A DNA stretch of 64,000 nucleotides. Origin: Thunnus maccoyii (taxonomy: Eukaryota > Chordata > Actinopteri > Scombriformes > Scombridae). Location of the stretch: positions 4,154,001 to 4,218,000 of the forward strand of contig NC_056550.1 in assembly GCF_910596095.1 (NCBI RefSeq), read 5' to 3'. Both the position numbers and the translations under genes were made by a program. Below, one piece after another: positions 1-12,160 of this stretch. The notes beneath the pieces are model-generated. The model was not told the origin of the DNA. It saw only the letters and a list, made by a program, of their open reading frames with translations, and made no database searches. How positions within the stretch are numbered: the first letter of the stretch is position 1; each line of letters starts with the position of its first letter.

Positions 1-143
1 TCCGATAGTCTATCTTCTCCTCACCTCAACTTCAACTGCTTCAGGTCAGTACATTCCTCTGTGTGATGCATAAAATCCTTTTCATTTTTAAGAGTTTACT
101 TCATTTGTAAAATTTTGTGTGTCATGTCTTTTGTGCCTGATAG

Positions 144-3100
144 GTGATCAGATCAGATTAGCTGGGCCTGGGTCCACTCGATGCTCTGGAAGAGTTGAAA
201 TCTATCACAACTATACCTGGGGAACAGTCTGTGATGACGGCTGGGACTTAAATGATGCTAAGGTGATTTGCAGGCAGCTGGGCTGTGGGACATCACTGGA
301 GGCCCTTCAATCAGCCCGCTTTGGTCAAGGAACAGGACAAATCTGGCTTGATGATGTGAGCTGTTCAGGCAGTGAAAGGTCTCTAACTGAGTGTCAACAC
401 AGAGGATTTGGGACACACAACTGTGGACACGGTGAGGACGCTGGTGTCGTCTGTTCAGGTGAGAAAACTTTGGAATAAAGTATTTAGAATAAATGTAAAC
501 CTTGATTTATAACAGTTCTGTCATCCAGTCAGTGTGGCTTGTGATGTGTGTCAACACCACTCAGTGGTGAAAAATAGCTGGTAACCACTTTCTGCAGCAT
601 GTTTTCAGCATTGAATAGCAGAGTAGCAAGTGTGAAATGTTGCTTAATCCACTGTTAATCAAACTGTGATGTAAGTGTGGATCGAGCATTTGATAACTGT
701 GAAAAGCATTGTATCTTACTGGCAGTTATGACTATAGTAGTTTGTTTCTTTAACAGTCTGTTTGAGTGATACCAAGCAGGTAAATTAATGACAACTTTTG
801 CAAAATGTTTTCTACCAAAATATTTTCAGTCATGTATGTAGTACATACAGCCTGCCTCTGTCCTTTCCCACCAAACCAGACCTCAGGCCTCTTCTTCTCT
901 TCTGCTTTCTTCATGCATCAAGGGTGTGGCATAAGATGTGAGTGTGTGTGAAAAGAGCATCTGGTAGCACAAACAGGACTATATAAGGAAACTCCTTTGC
1001 TACTTCTCTACAAATCTGTGGCTCTGGTCTCAAATACTGTTCATCTCTGACATGCTTGTGCCATATGAGCCTCCGCACATCTGGGGCTGGCCTACTGGCT
1101 GTCTCAAGAGTTAGACACAGTGATCTTTCTATTTCATTTGATTTGAACTGCACTGGTTTTTAAGTACTTTGTCTTTTTTTGCTTTATCTTTTATACTTTT
1201 TAAGTATTTTATCTTTTGTATCTCTTGTATGTGCATTTCCACATTTTGATTGTAAATCTATCACCCTAAGAGCATTTTCTCCAGTGCTGCAATTTAATTA
1301 AAATAAAGTAATAAACAGTTTGAGACTCAAAGAGGAAAATTTCATAAAAAAGTAAACATTTGATAAAAGTTAAAAGGTACATATTATCCTTTTTGTGATT
1401 TTCTGTTATTTATATACTGCTGTCGGATGTTTATGTTAAACATGGTCAAAGTTTCAAAACTGATGAACATAAGTAAAAAATGCTCCATGCAAGTCAAACA
1501 CCAGGGCTTCAACCTGCCCTGAACACTTCGTCTGCATAGTTACCTCTACTTCCTCCTCATGATGAGGTCAGATTTGCCCACAAATGGCTGTCTGTTCTGT
1601 AGCCTTGGTTGCCAATGTTACTGCTAAGGTCTTTTCATGTGTTGTTTACATTGTCCTCTCTCATATTTTGGAATCACATTCTGGCTAAAACAAATATGGA
1701 TGTATTTGAGAAGTTTCCATTTTGAGTAAAGAACGAGAAAAAGAAGTGAAATCCTACTACTACTGCAGTATGTGTATAACCTCTTGAACCACATGAAGTC
1801 AGTCAAGACACAGTTTTTGGGAGCTAACCAATCAGAACAGAGCGGGCTCATTGGGAGGGGACCTTAAAAAGACAGAAGCTAAAATGGCCTGTTTCAGACA
1901 GAGGCTGAAGTGAGGGGCTGCATAAAGGGTCAGTATAAGATAAATTTAAAAAAAAGAATATGTACAAAAAAGAATATGTACAAATGCTTCCAAAAAAGGG
2001 TCAGTGTAAGACCTTTTTAAACTGTAAATCATGCAAGGATATTCCAGGAGAGCCCTAGAATATAAATATAGTATGTAGTAATATGTCCCCTTTTAAAAAA
2101 AGAAAGAAAAAAAATATCATTTGTGTGGCAGAACTTTGTTTTTTCTTCTTTCCTCTCCCGTTAATCATGCCTCGACCCCTCAGATTTATATAATGACCTA
2201 TTGGAGGGGCCTGATCCCTAAGTTTGGAACCACAAGAATAAATTACTTAAATGTGTGTAAAGTAGATAAAAATAACTGCTTACTTTAAGTACATGTACTA
2301 CTTGTTTAGTTTCACTGAAGTTGGATTTTCAATGCAGGACTTTTACGTTTTATATGTTTTTATTGCCACTGTGTATAACAAGTAAATGACCACGACTCCC
2401 CCAGTTAGAACTTGTTAAGAGGCTGATATATAATAAAGCTAAAAGAGAAGGGAGTGCCTTATACATATATTTTTTAAATTATTTTTATCATTTATCATGA
2501 ATTCAATTTAAGGATTGGTTAAACAAAGCTTGTGACTTGGTGATTTGATAGTTGATGTGTGTCAAATTCTGCCCACAATAGTTGCCTTAGATGGTTGTTT
2601 CACCACTACATGCTCACTGAGCTCTGAAATAAAAGGAAACGCAAATGTGAATCAATGATATAACACTGAATGCTGTGACTCACATTGATTACTGTGCTAT
2701 TTTTTTCAGTGGATCTCCCAAAGCCCAACATCTCCATGAATCCTGCTAGCGAGGTTAACTGGGGTCAGAACGTCAGCATCACTTGTTCAATCTCAACTCA
2801 GCTTTCAGGTGGAACATTCATTCTGAATAATACCTCAAGTTCATTCAGAAAGAATCAAACATCAAGTACCAACTCTACTACCTTCAACATCCCTAATGTG
2901 AACTTTGATAATGAGGGATCGTACCAGTGTCAGTATGAGACAAGCATTTCAAATCAATCATTCAGCTCTCTGAGTGACTCTGCCACACTCTCTGGTAAGA
3001 TCTAAGTCTTGATGTTTTATTCACTTGTGTGTATAATCAATGGAAATCAAGCAACTTTATAAGAGTGCAGAATATAAAGCTCAGCTCAAAGGCAACACAT

Positions 3101-6100
3101 TTAATACTCTAATATTGTGTTCATTTTCCAGTGAGCTTCCCAAAGCCCAGCATCTCCATGAATCCTGCTGGTGAGGTTAACTGGGGTCAGAACGTCGGCA
3201 TCACTTGTTCAATCTCAACTCAGGTTTTAGGTGGAACATTCATTCTGAAGAAGACCTCAAGCTCATTCAGAATGACCCAATGGTCAAGAACCAACTCCGC
3301 TACCTTCAACATCCTTCAAGTGACCTTCAGTAATGAGGGATTGTACCAGTGTCAGTATGAGATAAGGGGTTCAAGACGAAACTTCAACTCCCCTCTAAGT
3401 GACTCTGTCAGACTCTCTATCACTGGTAAGAAAAGCAAATTAATCAATACATTAACTCATAAAACAAAACAAAAATCACACAACAGTAGTGCAGTGACAC
3501 CATCAAATCTGTCTGAAAACATCACAAGATAAAAGGCGTTAGCGTCATAACAAAACAAATTATGATGCAATTTGGTGTGTTTTTGCTGTCATGTTTAAAA
3601 ATTGTGTTTCAAAAAGTTATTGTTAAAAAAACTCAAAAATACTATATAACCAGCACTAGAAGTAATTAGTATTAGTAAGAGTGAAGACAATCTTAAAATC
3701 TCCCCTCAAAATATTTTATGTAGCTGCTGAAAAACTAAAGTGACATGTCATTAAAAATATAAAAACCTAAAGAACAAGAGGAAACGGACATGTTTTAGTA
3801 TAAAGTGAGAAGTCAAACTACAACTGGAATATCGCTTAAGTTTCAAAATAGAAATCTTAACAAATAACCAGTCAAATAGTTTCCAAGAAGGTTCATTGCT
3901 ATTCTTCATTGCTTTGTTTTCTGAGGTGACCCCAGAGATTTCACTGTTTTCCATTGATAAGTGGCTCCCTTTCTGTTGCACAATATGGAACAATAATGTC
4001 CATAAACACCACACACACAAAATCGCATTGTCTTTGTCTGCATTCTGGCAACAATTATATTTGTTTTTTTACTGTTTTGAGTTCAACGAGAAGACTGATC
4101 TCATTTTCACCTCTCTGTACAAAGACTTGGAAGCAGTCAAGCTCTATGAAAAGCGATAAAAAGGAAAATTCTTATTCTTTATTTGGATCCCTATTAGCTG
4201 CCACTAAGGTAGCAGCTATATACCTATAACACATAGTTATTTAAAAAACTAAACATTATAACAGATCAGGTTGGTTAATTATTATTAGAAGAAGGCATGT
4301 TAGTAAATGGAACAGCAAGAAAAAATATAAAAGCCCTCTGAATATGTTCAAAAGTATGTTTTTTTTTATTAATTCTGTCAATTTTTCCTCTTTTCATTAT
4401 TTTATTAGAATAATAGTATTGTAAAATTCTTAATTGGCATTTAAATGATAATTTTAAGATGTTTTGCCAATATTTACGAATACATAAGCAAACTAATTTT
4501 ATTTAACATCATTTATGTCTTTCAAAGCAAATCAGTGTATCGAATAATAATAATCATCAACTAAAAAGTTGGAATAATTATTCCAGTGCTACACCCCAGC
4601 TCCAAGTGAAAATCATAGTATCATCACTTATCCTCGGTTCTTTGTTTTTACCTTTATTTTTCTTTCATTTTTAGAAAAATGCATTGAGATTAGTCCTGTG
4701 AAATGTTTTTCTAGAATATTATAGCTTGAATATGCAGAATTCTGAATAAATCTCATCTTTGCTGATTTAAAAATGTATATTTTTTAAATCCTGTGTACCC
4801 TTTTTTCTACCCAGTGAGACTGCAGCAGCCCAATATCTCCCTGACATCTCCTAATGGAGAGCTGGTCTGGGGTGCTGAGGGTGCAGAGGTCACCAGGAGT
4901 TCCAGCTTTGTCTTCACTTGCTCCATTAACTCCATCTATCGTGAAGGCCATTTCTCTCTCATCTTCTCTGGCTCCAACGTTAATTACACAAAGCCAGCAG
5001 TCAACCTCTCAGCCTCCTTTAACTTCCCTGAGGCTGAGTATGAACACCAGGGCAACTACAGCTGTGTGTATGAAGTCACTCTGTCTGGGCAGAAGTTCAG
5101 TTCAACAGAGACAGCACCAATTATTGTCATCATTAAATGTAAGTAGACTGTAGAATTTAAGCTATGCATTGATATATTTTATGAACAATAGCTGAATGAT
5201 ACATTTGCCAATGTACTAGAATCACATAAGCTATTTATATTGTTAACTTAAACACAACTAAATATGACCCACTGGTGCTAATTACTCTCCTTACCCTTTC
5301 ACTATGCACACTGGAAGATAAAGGTTGTGGGTTCACATACATACTGTAATTATCAACCACCGAAGTTTTGGTTCAGGCATGATCTCCTTCTATTTATCCT
5401 CCCACCACACAGAAAAGCCTCGATATAAATTAGAGACCAACATAGAGACACACACACACAGAGAAACAGGAACACACAAAACAGAGCGTGGGCGAGCATA
5501 AAAACTAAACTAAACAAGAAACAGAAACTGAACTTATGTGGTCTGTATTCTATTGTGTTTACTTACTAAATTAAAAAAAATACAAATAGACCTTTCAGCA
5601 AACAACTGGCTTTATACTGATTTCATGAACTGCTGCGTGTGTAAAGATGGTGGTGACAGTTATTGTTGTTAGGTGAATGGTTGAGTAGTGATGAGAAAAG
5701 ACGCAGACTGTGCCATGTTCACTGAACCTAGGATAGAGGGTGTCATGTGCTGTACAGATTGTAAAGCCCTTTGAGGGCTGACTTTAATTTACTTGACTGT
5801 AATGTTACATAATTGTTTTTCATTGTTTTTTGCCCCAAAACCCCAAAATATTATTTCCTTGTGACCTGGTTGCAAATGTTTGATGGTCTGGCACTGGTCC
5901 ATGGCCGGGGGACTGGGAGTCTTAACATCATACATAGTTTCAATGAAGAGATAAAACAGATCGGGGACCCTTGGTCAAAATCTTATTTAATGGAGGTCCA
6001 TGGTCTATTTTGTGTCAGTTTAGGGGTGCTTGACAGCAAAAAGTTTGAGAACCACTGGTATAGAGGACCTGCCTGCAGACTGTTCTGGAACTAAAATGCA

Positions 6101-6401
6101 AGTGTATGCAGAGGATGCAGTTTTGTATAGTCATGAAAGAAGGAAAAAAGAGCAAATAAATACCATATAAAATATCTCTAAATGGTTGAGTGCTTCCTCA
6201 TTGCACCCAAACACTACATTACATTAAAATTTTCTAAATGTAGGCCTATGTATTGTTGTTAAGGTGTGTTGACATACAAAATGAGTTTTAGACGTGGTAC
6301 ATTGAATACAGTGTCAATGGAAAGATGTGAGTGGATGCAAAAACATGCAGGCTCACTTCATGCAGCACTAATACAAGCAAAGAAACTCAGTTCTACAAAA
6401 A

Positions 6402-6433
<32 letters not shown>

Positions 6434-7401
6434 ATCATTCATATACAACTGTGTGAATGACCCAATGTGTTAATCCTGAAGAGGGTTAATGCCTGGGACT
6501 CCCCCCAGTCAGTCAGAACTGAAAAAGTCTTTAGGATGAGAGATGATTGGTTTTCAAGAATGTAAAGCAAGTCCAGTTGCGTTTGGATGACTGAGAATAC
6601 AGGTGAGCCAAACAGTAGTGAAGTACTCTCATAAAAAAGTGTTTATCTTAAATCTTGCAGCAGTTACTTGTGGAGTAAATTATACTTGTAGAGTATCAGG
6701 TATGTTTTGAAGAACGAACATAACCTTGACTATGTTTTGTCCTCCTATAGTGCCGTTGTTGCTGCTGATGTCTTCAGTAGCTGCTGGGAGTCTGCTGCTG
6801 CTCCTGCTGGTCTTGTTGGTGGTCTGTCTGGTCCGCAGGAGAAGACGACAAGCCAAACAGCCCATAGCTCTCGCTCTGACTCCAGGTCTGTGCTCACCAG
6901 GATACACAATTTCTCAGTTTTCACTACACACTTTCAACCAAAGAATTTTGTGCTTTTAACAAAATGATTTCACATTCATGACACATTTTTGTTCCAATGA
7001 TCGGGTTTCCAGTGGCTTTCAGTGTTAAGAATCATAACGGAGATGATGAGGATGAGGAGGAGGAGGAAGACTATGAGAACGTTAAGCCAGTGAACACCAA
7101 GATGAAACTCAAAGAGCAAGCAGGCGGAATGGAGGAAGAGGAGAGTGATGATTATGAGCAGCCAGAGAGTGACGAAGGTCATGATTATGAAGACGTGGAC
7201 AGTGATGTGAATTACATAAATGCAGAGGAGTTCTGTCACAGTGTAGAGGACGAAGGTCATGATTATGAAGACGTGGACAGTGATGTGAATTACATAAATG
7301 CCGAGGAGTTCTGTCACAGTGTAGAGGACAATGGAGAGGAAGAAGATGAAGAAGAAGAAGAAACCAGTGATGATGAAGATGACTATGTAAATGAAGGCTA
7401 A
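144..7401 (+). CDS. SRCR/Ig-domain transmembrane receptor, 5' end outside window
   Basis: Exons read from splice sites: 144-458 (SRCR), 2710-2994 (Ig1), 3132-3425 (Ig2), 4815-5138 (Ig3), 6751-6885 (transmembrane) and 7013-7401 (tail, stop TAA). Every junction is phase 1, so the domain exons are interchangeable. The SRCR exon has the GTVCDDGWD and RQLGCG signatures and eight cysteines, as in group B domains (CD5/CD6/CD163/WC1 superfamily). The Ig exons carry the usual Cys pair and a YQCQYE or YSCVYE motif near the second Cys. A Leu/Val-rich segment of about 25 residues is followed by an RRRRR stop-transfer. The 129-residue tail is strongly acidic with repeated tyrosines (YENV, YEQP, YEDV, YINA, YVNE). 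The likely role is a plasma-membrane immune receptor signalling through SH2 proteins; ligand and orthologue are unknown. The signal peptide and any earlier SRCR domains lie off the left edge. A possible donor at about 44-45 (TTCAG/GTCAGT) may end an upstream exon. Confidence 0.85.
459..2709 (+). other. Intron between the SRCR and first Ig exon
   Basis: This 2.25-kb stretch has a good donor (GTGAGA) and acceptor (long T run then CAG). I see no further SRCR or Ig exon in it on either strand, and the small open frames do not resemble any domain. It is AT-rich with short A runs only. Confidence 0.5.
5139..6750 (+). other. Intron between Ig3 and transmembrane exon
   Basis: Intron of about 1.6 kb starting GTAAGT. 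It contains an A/CAA-rich tract near 6397-6432 and, at about 5755-5780, a short sequence resembling the tail of fish LINE/SINE-type repeats (GTAAAGCCCTTTGAG). No coding exon is recognised. Confidence 0.4.
7171..7326 (+). repeat. Two tandem 78-bp (26-residue) repeats in receptor tail
   Basis: Positions 7171-7248 and 7249-7326 are nearly identical, in-frame copies inside the cytoplasmic exon. Each encodes HDYEDVDSD followed by VNYINAEEF. The duplication doubles one YEDV and one YINA motif. Because the two copies differ at almost no base, the duplication looks recent or homogenised. Confidence 0.95.
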
Positions 7402-7989
7402 GCCAGTCATTTTGTGAACAAACTGTGGATATTTACAGAGAACAGCAGAATATTTATCAAAATTTCTGAGGTTACCACAGGTCAACATTATTACAGTGGT
7501 TACTATGGATAAAGGTTGAAGGTGCACAGACACTGAGAATGGACTTTTCAGTGAAGCAGGAGACATCTTACGTGCAGCAATTAAACCTTTTGAAATATAT
7601 TTATATATATTTATAATATATTTGCATATTCATTGATTGTGGATTTTTCAATGAGAATGAAGGAGTAGATGTAATTTTAAGGATTTTTTAACATGGTAAC
7701 TGAAAAGTTTTTGTGAACAAAACATGACAATTTATTATTTCAAGCCCATTAGTATTTTTATATTTCCTCCTCAACATGTCTGGGGGGGATCTTTAATCTC
7801 ATGTCGAATTGCTTGTTACTGTAATTATTGCGTCAAATGACATTTTTTTTATGATGCATGGCATGATGTTATTAGGGTTTCAGTTTGAGGTGTGGAGAAG
7901 TGGATCAGTAATAAAAAAGTGTTATTGTTTTTTGTTTTTTTTTGCTGGGGAATATCTTTGTTGTTGTTTTAAACCATTTGAAGACATAG
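7402..7989 (+). other. 3' untranslated region of receptor tail exon
   Basis: Follows the stop codon at 7399-7401. The first 60 bases (AACAAACTGTGGATATTT and on) are shared with the sequence behind the second tail exon at about 12,790, showing that the duplication included the 3' UTR. No convincing polyadenylation signal is seen before the repeat at 7990. Confidence 0.5.
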
Positions 7990-8211
7990 CAGATGGCCGT
8001 CCACCAAGAGCTGGGTTCTGCTTGAGGTTTCTACCCGTTAAAGGGGAGTTTTTCCTTACCGCTGTCGCCAATTGCTTGCTCATGGGGGAATTGTTGGGTC
8101 TCTGTAAATTAAAGAGTACGGTCTTGACCTGCTCTATGTGAAACGTAGCTTGAGATGACTTTTGTTGTGATATGGCGCTATATGAATAAAAATTGATTGA
8201 TTGATTGATTT
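7990..8211 (+). mobile_element. 3' end of a fish LINE/SINE-type retroelement
   Basis: The sequence from CCACCAAGAGCTGGGTTCTG through GTTTCTACCCGTTAAAGGGG to a tail of TTGATTGATTGATTGATT is the widely dispersed 3' terminus of fish non-LTR elements. The short-tandem tail at 8196-8211 marks the 3' end. No reverse transcriptase reading frame remains upstream, so the copy is 5'-truncated. The exact clade (Rex1, L2 or CR1 type) is my recollection only. Confidence 0.7.
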
Positions 8212-8726
8212 ATAATTTACATACATAAATTGTACATTTTTATTTTGAAATATTGTTTTAAAGGCTACATGTAAAGTGATTAATGTTGAAAACATAGCTT
8301 ACTTATAGATACGTATTTCATTTAAATAAATTTCTTAATGAAGTCATTTGTTTTCTTGCCCATCTCTTTGCACATGCAAATACACACACATAACCGAAAT
8401 ATAACCATGGGGAGTCTTAAGCAGGATGGTCTCATACAACCATGAATACTGACCAGACTGGGTGGTGTAATAATAGTCCAATAATTTATAGCCGAGGAAA
8501 AGGGCAGCCATCTTGAACCTCCCTTTCTATTTCTGTTCCTGGCATCCCTTGGTTCACTGAAACACTTCCTTATTTTTGCAGTAGCCCTCTTGATGACTCA
8601 AAGCTGACTATCTGTCTTTTCTTCAGATTGATGATGTCTTAATCTGTCCCACTTTAGTCAAAATCTTTGTATCCACATCATGACCATAAACAGATATCAC
8701 ATTCCAGTACAACTAAAACACAAAGG

Positions 8727-9135
8727 GCCCTGTTTTAACGATCTAAAACGCATGGTCTGAAGCACATGGCGCAAGTGCATTTAGGTTGTGTCCAAATCCG
8801 CGTTTGCTATTTTAACAGTGGAAAAATGGTCAATCAACTAGGCGCACGGTTCAAAGGGGTTGTCCTTAGTCTTAATTAATCATGGGTGTGTTTTCGGCAT
8901 AACATGCAATAAACCAATAAAAGTGTCATCGCCCATTCCCTTTAAGAGCCAGGTGCACTTGCACCTTGGTGGATTGCTATTACGATGGTGCATTTGCCAA
9001 GTAGTAAGAAGGAGTTCTCTGCAGAGGAAACAGATCTGCTTGTGCGCAAAGGGAAAGCGCACGATCCATAACGTGCACACTGGCCCCTGCTGCTCCTGAA
9101 CCCTCCCGTGGCCAGCCTCAGACCACCAGTTTAAG
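8727..9135 (+). mobile_element. PIF/Harbinger-type transposon fragment
   Basis: It begins with GGGCCCTGTTTTAACGATCT, a terminus typical of fish Harbinger-like elements. It then encodes from about 8983 a short reading frame with SSKKEFSAEETDLLVRKGK, resembling the start of the Myb-like DNA-binding protein these elements carry. The frame closes at about 9069, so the copy is dead. No matching right terminal repeat was found. Confidence 0.5.
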
Positions 9136-9627
9136 ATCCTGTTCATTAATTTGTTGAAATTTATTTTCATTTGTTTTTTGAAAAGGTTTATTTATTTAAT
9201 TACAGCTTTGGCTTCTTTAAAATCGTTTTGCTCAGTCATGGAGTAACAGGTCAAATCAGAGGGGTTTTAATTGCTGAAAGTATGGAAACCTGATCACTGT
9301 ACTCTCAAAAATGTTAAAGAATATTTGTTAAATATTGTTTATAAATTAAATCATTAATTTTAATCATGTAAAGAATCATCAACAGTTATCAGGACTTGAT
9401 GAGCTCTCCAAGGTGCTGATCCTGCTGCTGGCAGCAGCTAGAAGCTGTGATGTAAATTACCCTCTAACACCCATTAACAGTATCTTGAAAGCTTTAGGCT
9501 TTTACTTTATGTGATTATCCAATCTATTTACAGTAAATGCCTGGTAAATGTTGGTTTTATACAGTACAAAAAAAATAAGATCATGTGATAATAGTTTACA
9601 CAAACATGATTTTAATAATCATTATTT

Positions 9628-9876
9628 TATATAAACATTATTTGACAGTAATTACAAGCAACTCTCCCAGTATATTTACAGGCTTTTCCCATAAATGTAT
9701 GGGGTATACATTATATAAACATTTTTTGACGGTAATTAAAATCAACTCTCCAATATATTTACAGGCTTTTCCCATTAATGTATAAGGTTTACTTTATATA
9801 AACATTATTTGACAGTAATTGCAAGCAACTCCCCAGTACATCTTCAGACATTTCACCTTAATGTGTGGGGTTCTGA
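9628..9876 (+). repeat. 83-bp tandem repeat, three copies
   Basis: The string TTATATAAACATT starts at about 9628, 9711 and 9794, exactly 83 bases apart each time. Each is followed by a TTTGACAGTAATT-like and then an AAGCAACTCYCCAGTA-like block. The third copy is the most divergent at its end. Confidence 0.85.
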
Positions 9877-10730
9877 AAGTACAAAAACCAGAAGGTCTAT
9901 GTAAAAGTACCTTTATATCAACTTCTTTTACACTGAATCATTAAATACATTTTTCTACTGCCATTTTCCAATCCATTCAATGCAGATCCCCATTTGAGAT
10001 GTTTGAGATTTCAAGATGTTTAATAACCAGAATGTATCATAAAATTACCTTACTTACTTTACAAAGTAATTTACTATTTTTACAGTGTTATCCTGTTATA
10101 AGTTTCAGAATTAATGAACCAATAAACGTAAATAAAAAATAAATGTGGGTCTGACGCTGATCAACCCAATAAGAGCTCAAACAGAATACTTTACTAGAAT
10201 GTATTTATTTTTAGAAATTCATACATGTTGTTCCCATGCTCTAAGATGGCTCAAAATGATTGAAAATGACTTGAATGTATGCAAAATCTTACACAGAGCA
10301 ATGTACTTGAATGTGTTTGTCTGAGTTCTGTCTTTTGTTTCTTCCATCGTTGACATTAATTTTATAAAACACTGGTAATTTGTTTTTTTTTTCAGATCCT
10401 TTAGTTATTTTATATTTATTTTGGTAAAATGTCAGTGTAGGCAAAGATAATGAATACACTGAGATAAAACAGAAATATTATCTCAAAAAGCACAGGCTTA
10501 CCTCATGCAACTTTTCATCCTTTTTCAGCATTCTAATTGTATTGTATGACATTTTCACAGCATGTGAGTTATTACATAAAAATGTTTGGTCCATGCTGAA
10601 ATGATACTGAGAAGACAATGACTTTATACCTGTTGTAATGGCCTTTGCTCAACCATTGTGTTATCTCTCCCTGTGTGTGGCATATGAACCTATTGATAGG
10701 GGCAAGTTTATGTATGTGTATGTACTCTGT

Positions 10731-10761
<31 letters not shown>

Positions 10762-10843
10762 GACCAATTTGAGTTTTAGACCTGTGTGTTAGTGCATGTG
10801 TGAAGGTGTCTGTTTTTGTGAGGACCAATTAGAGTCTGTAGAT

Positions 10844-10904
<61 letters not shown>
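10731..10904 (+). repeat. CA and GT microsatellites
   Basis: A (CA)n run occupies 10731-10758 and a (GT)n run 10847-10904. Between them and before them, the phrase GAGGACCAATT occurs twice (about 10760 and 10820), suggesting a local duplication that included one strand-switched dinucleotide tract. Confidence 0.9.
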
Positions 10905-10907
<3 letters not shown>

Positions 10908-11114
10908 GAAGGTAGGTAGGTGTGTTGCCTTGTTCGTTCTGTCAACGTCACGTTATTAACTAACATTTAGATTTAAATTGATTTTTGACATTTGTGAATC
11001 AATGCAGAATAATCCATGTCCACATCAAGTTTCCACACCTCCAGAACTCACCAATAGTGAGTTACAGTAACCAGGATGTAATAAAAGCCTGAATGACAGT
11101 TTCCAAACTGTTTC

Positions 11115-11462
11115 TCAAACTAATATTTCTAGATATTTTGAAGGTGCAGAAAGCAAGACTGAAAAACAGACTTCACCTGGTGGTTTGATGCAAGAGGACA
11201 GAGAACCTAAGTGGCGGGAAAAGTGCTCATTGGAAGAGTCTGGACCTATGATAATAGCTTCTAATTTATCTGAGTTTAATGGAAGAAACTTCTGAGAGAG
11301 CCAATTTTTAACTTCTGTAAGACAGGATTGTATTTTGACCAATTGTGTTGTGTTGTTGGAGTCAAAGGAGAAATAGATCTGGGAGTCATCCATATAAAAA
11401 TAGAAACTGATATGGTACTTCTGAAAGATTTGTCCTATAAATGGACAATAATAAAGGGTCAA
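11115..11462 (-). pseudogene. LINE reverse transcriptase fragment
   Basis: The minus-strand frame contains FYFYMDDSQIYFSF, then KIQSCLTEVKNWLSQKF and LNSDKLEAIIIGP. This is the catalytic palm region of an L2/CR1-type LINE reverse transcriptase, in which fish copies usually read YADD. It is an isolated fragment of about 100 codons with no upstream endonuclease and no recognisable 3' end, so it is a dead copy. Confidence 0.8.
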
Positions 11463-12116
11463 GAGAAATGGGAGGTGGAGGGTTTATTTATGTCACATAA
11501 ATACATTGTTCTGAGTAGTTGCGGGAAGGAATATTGCATTTTTTGCAGGGTCCAACAAAAATATAGATATAGCTGGGGAGGATCTTGCATCGTTTTAATA
11601 AAGCGAAATATAAGATTCAGCCCCCCTCCCAACCCCAGTAACTTTCGTACTATCCCTTAGAAAGATGACTTTGGGGGCATCCCAAATAGTGCCAAATGTG
11701 AATTCATGTCTTGGGCTGTTGAGTTACACATTGCAGCTGTTCTGGAAACATAAAACAAATTCCAAACTCTACTTAAAATCTATTTAAATCAGTAACAGAG
11801 CTGACAAACTCCATCATCTGCGCTTTCAATACAGAGATAGTTCTGAGATGTTCTTAATTAGTTATTTTAAAGATTATTTTAAAATATTTTACTGGTGTGA
11901 TTTGGTATAGATTGTATACTTAGATTAGATTATAGACAAATTTATGTTATATGGAGTGGACCCAAATGCAGGAGACTGCAGGCTGAGCAAGGCTGAGGAT
12001 TAACTTTATTTTAGGCTCATGCAGGCAAAAACAATACTGGCAGATCTGGAGTGGCTTGCATAATAAGGCTGCATGAAACAACATAAATTGAACTAAAAGA
12101 CAACTGCAGCTCTGAA

Positions 12117-12160
12117 TAACATAACTAGTGCTAAAGTTCACTTTAGCACTAGTTATGTTA
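12117..12160 (+). repeat. Perfect 21-bp inverted repeat with 2-nt loop
   Basis: Bases 12117-12137 are exactly complementary to 12140-12160, leaving only TC between the arms. It can form a long stable hairpin or a DNA cruciform. The surrounding sequence (GGACCCAAATGCAGGAGA nearby) looks like a dispersed fish repeat. Confidence 0.9.

Noticed and set aside
6976..7566. 196-codon minus-strand frame rich in Ile, Leu, Phe and Val
   Set aside because: It is the antisense of the acidic tail exon. GAN/GAR codons read backwards give hydrophobic codons, and the tandem repeat inside it is explained by the + strand.
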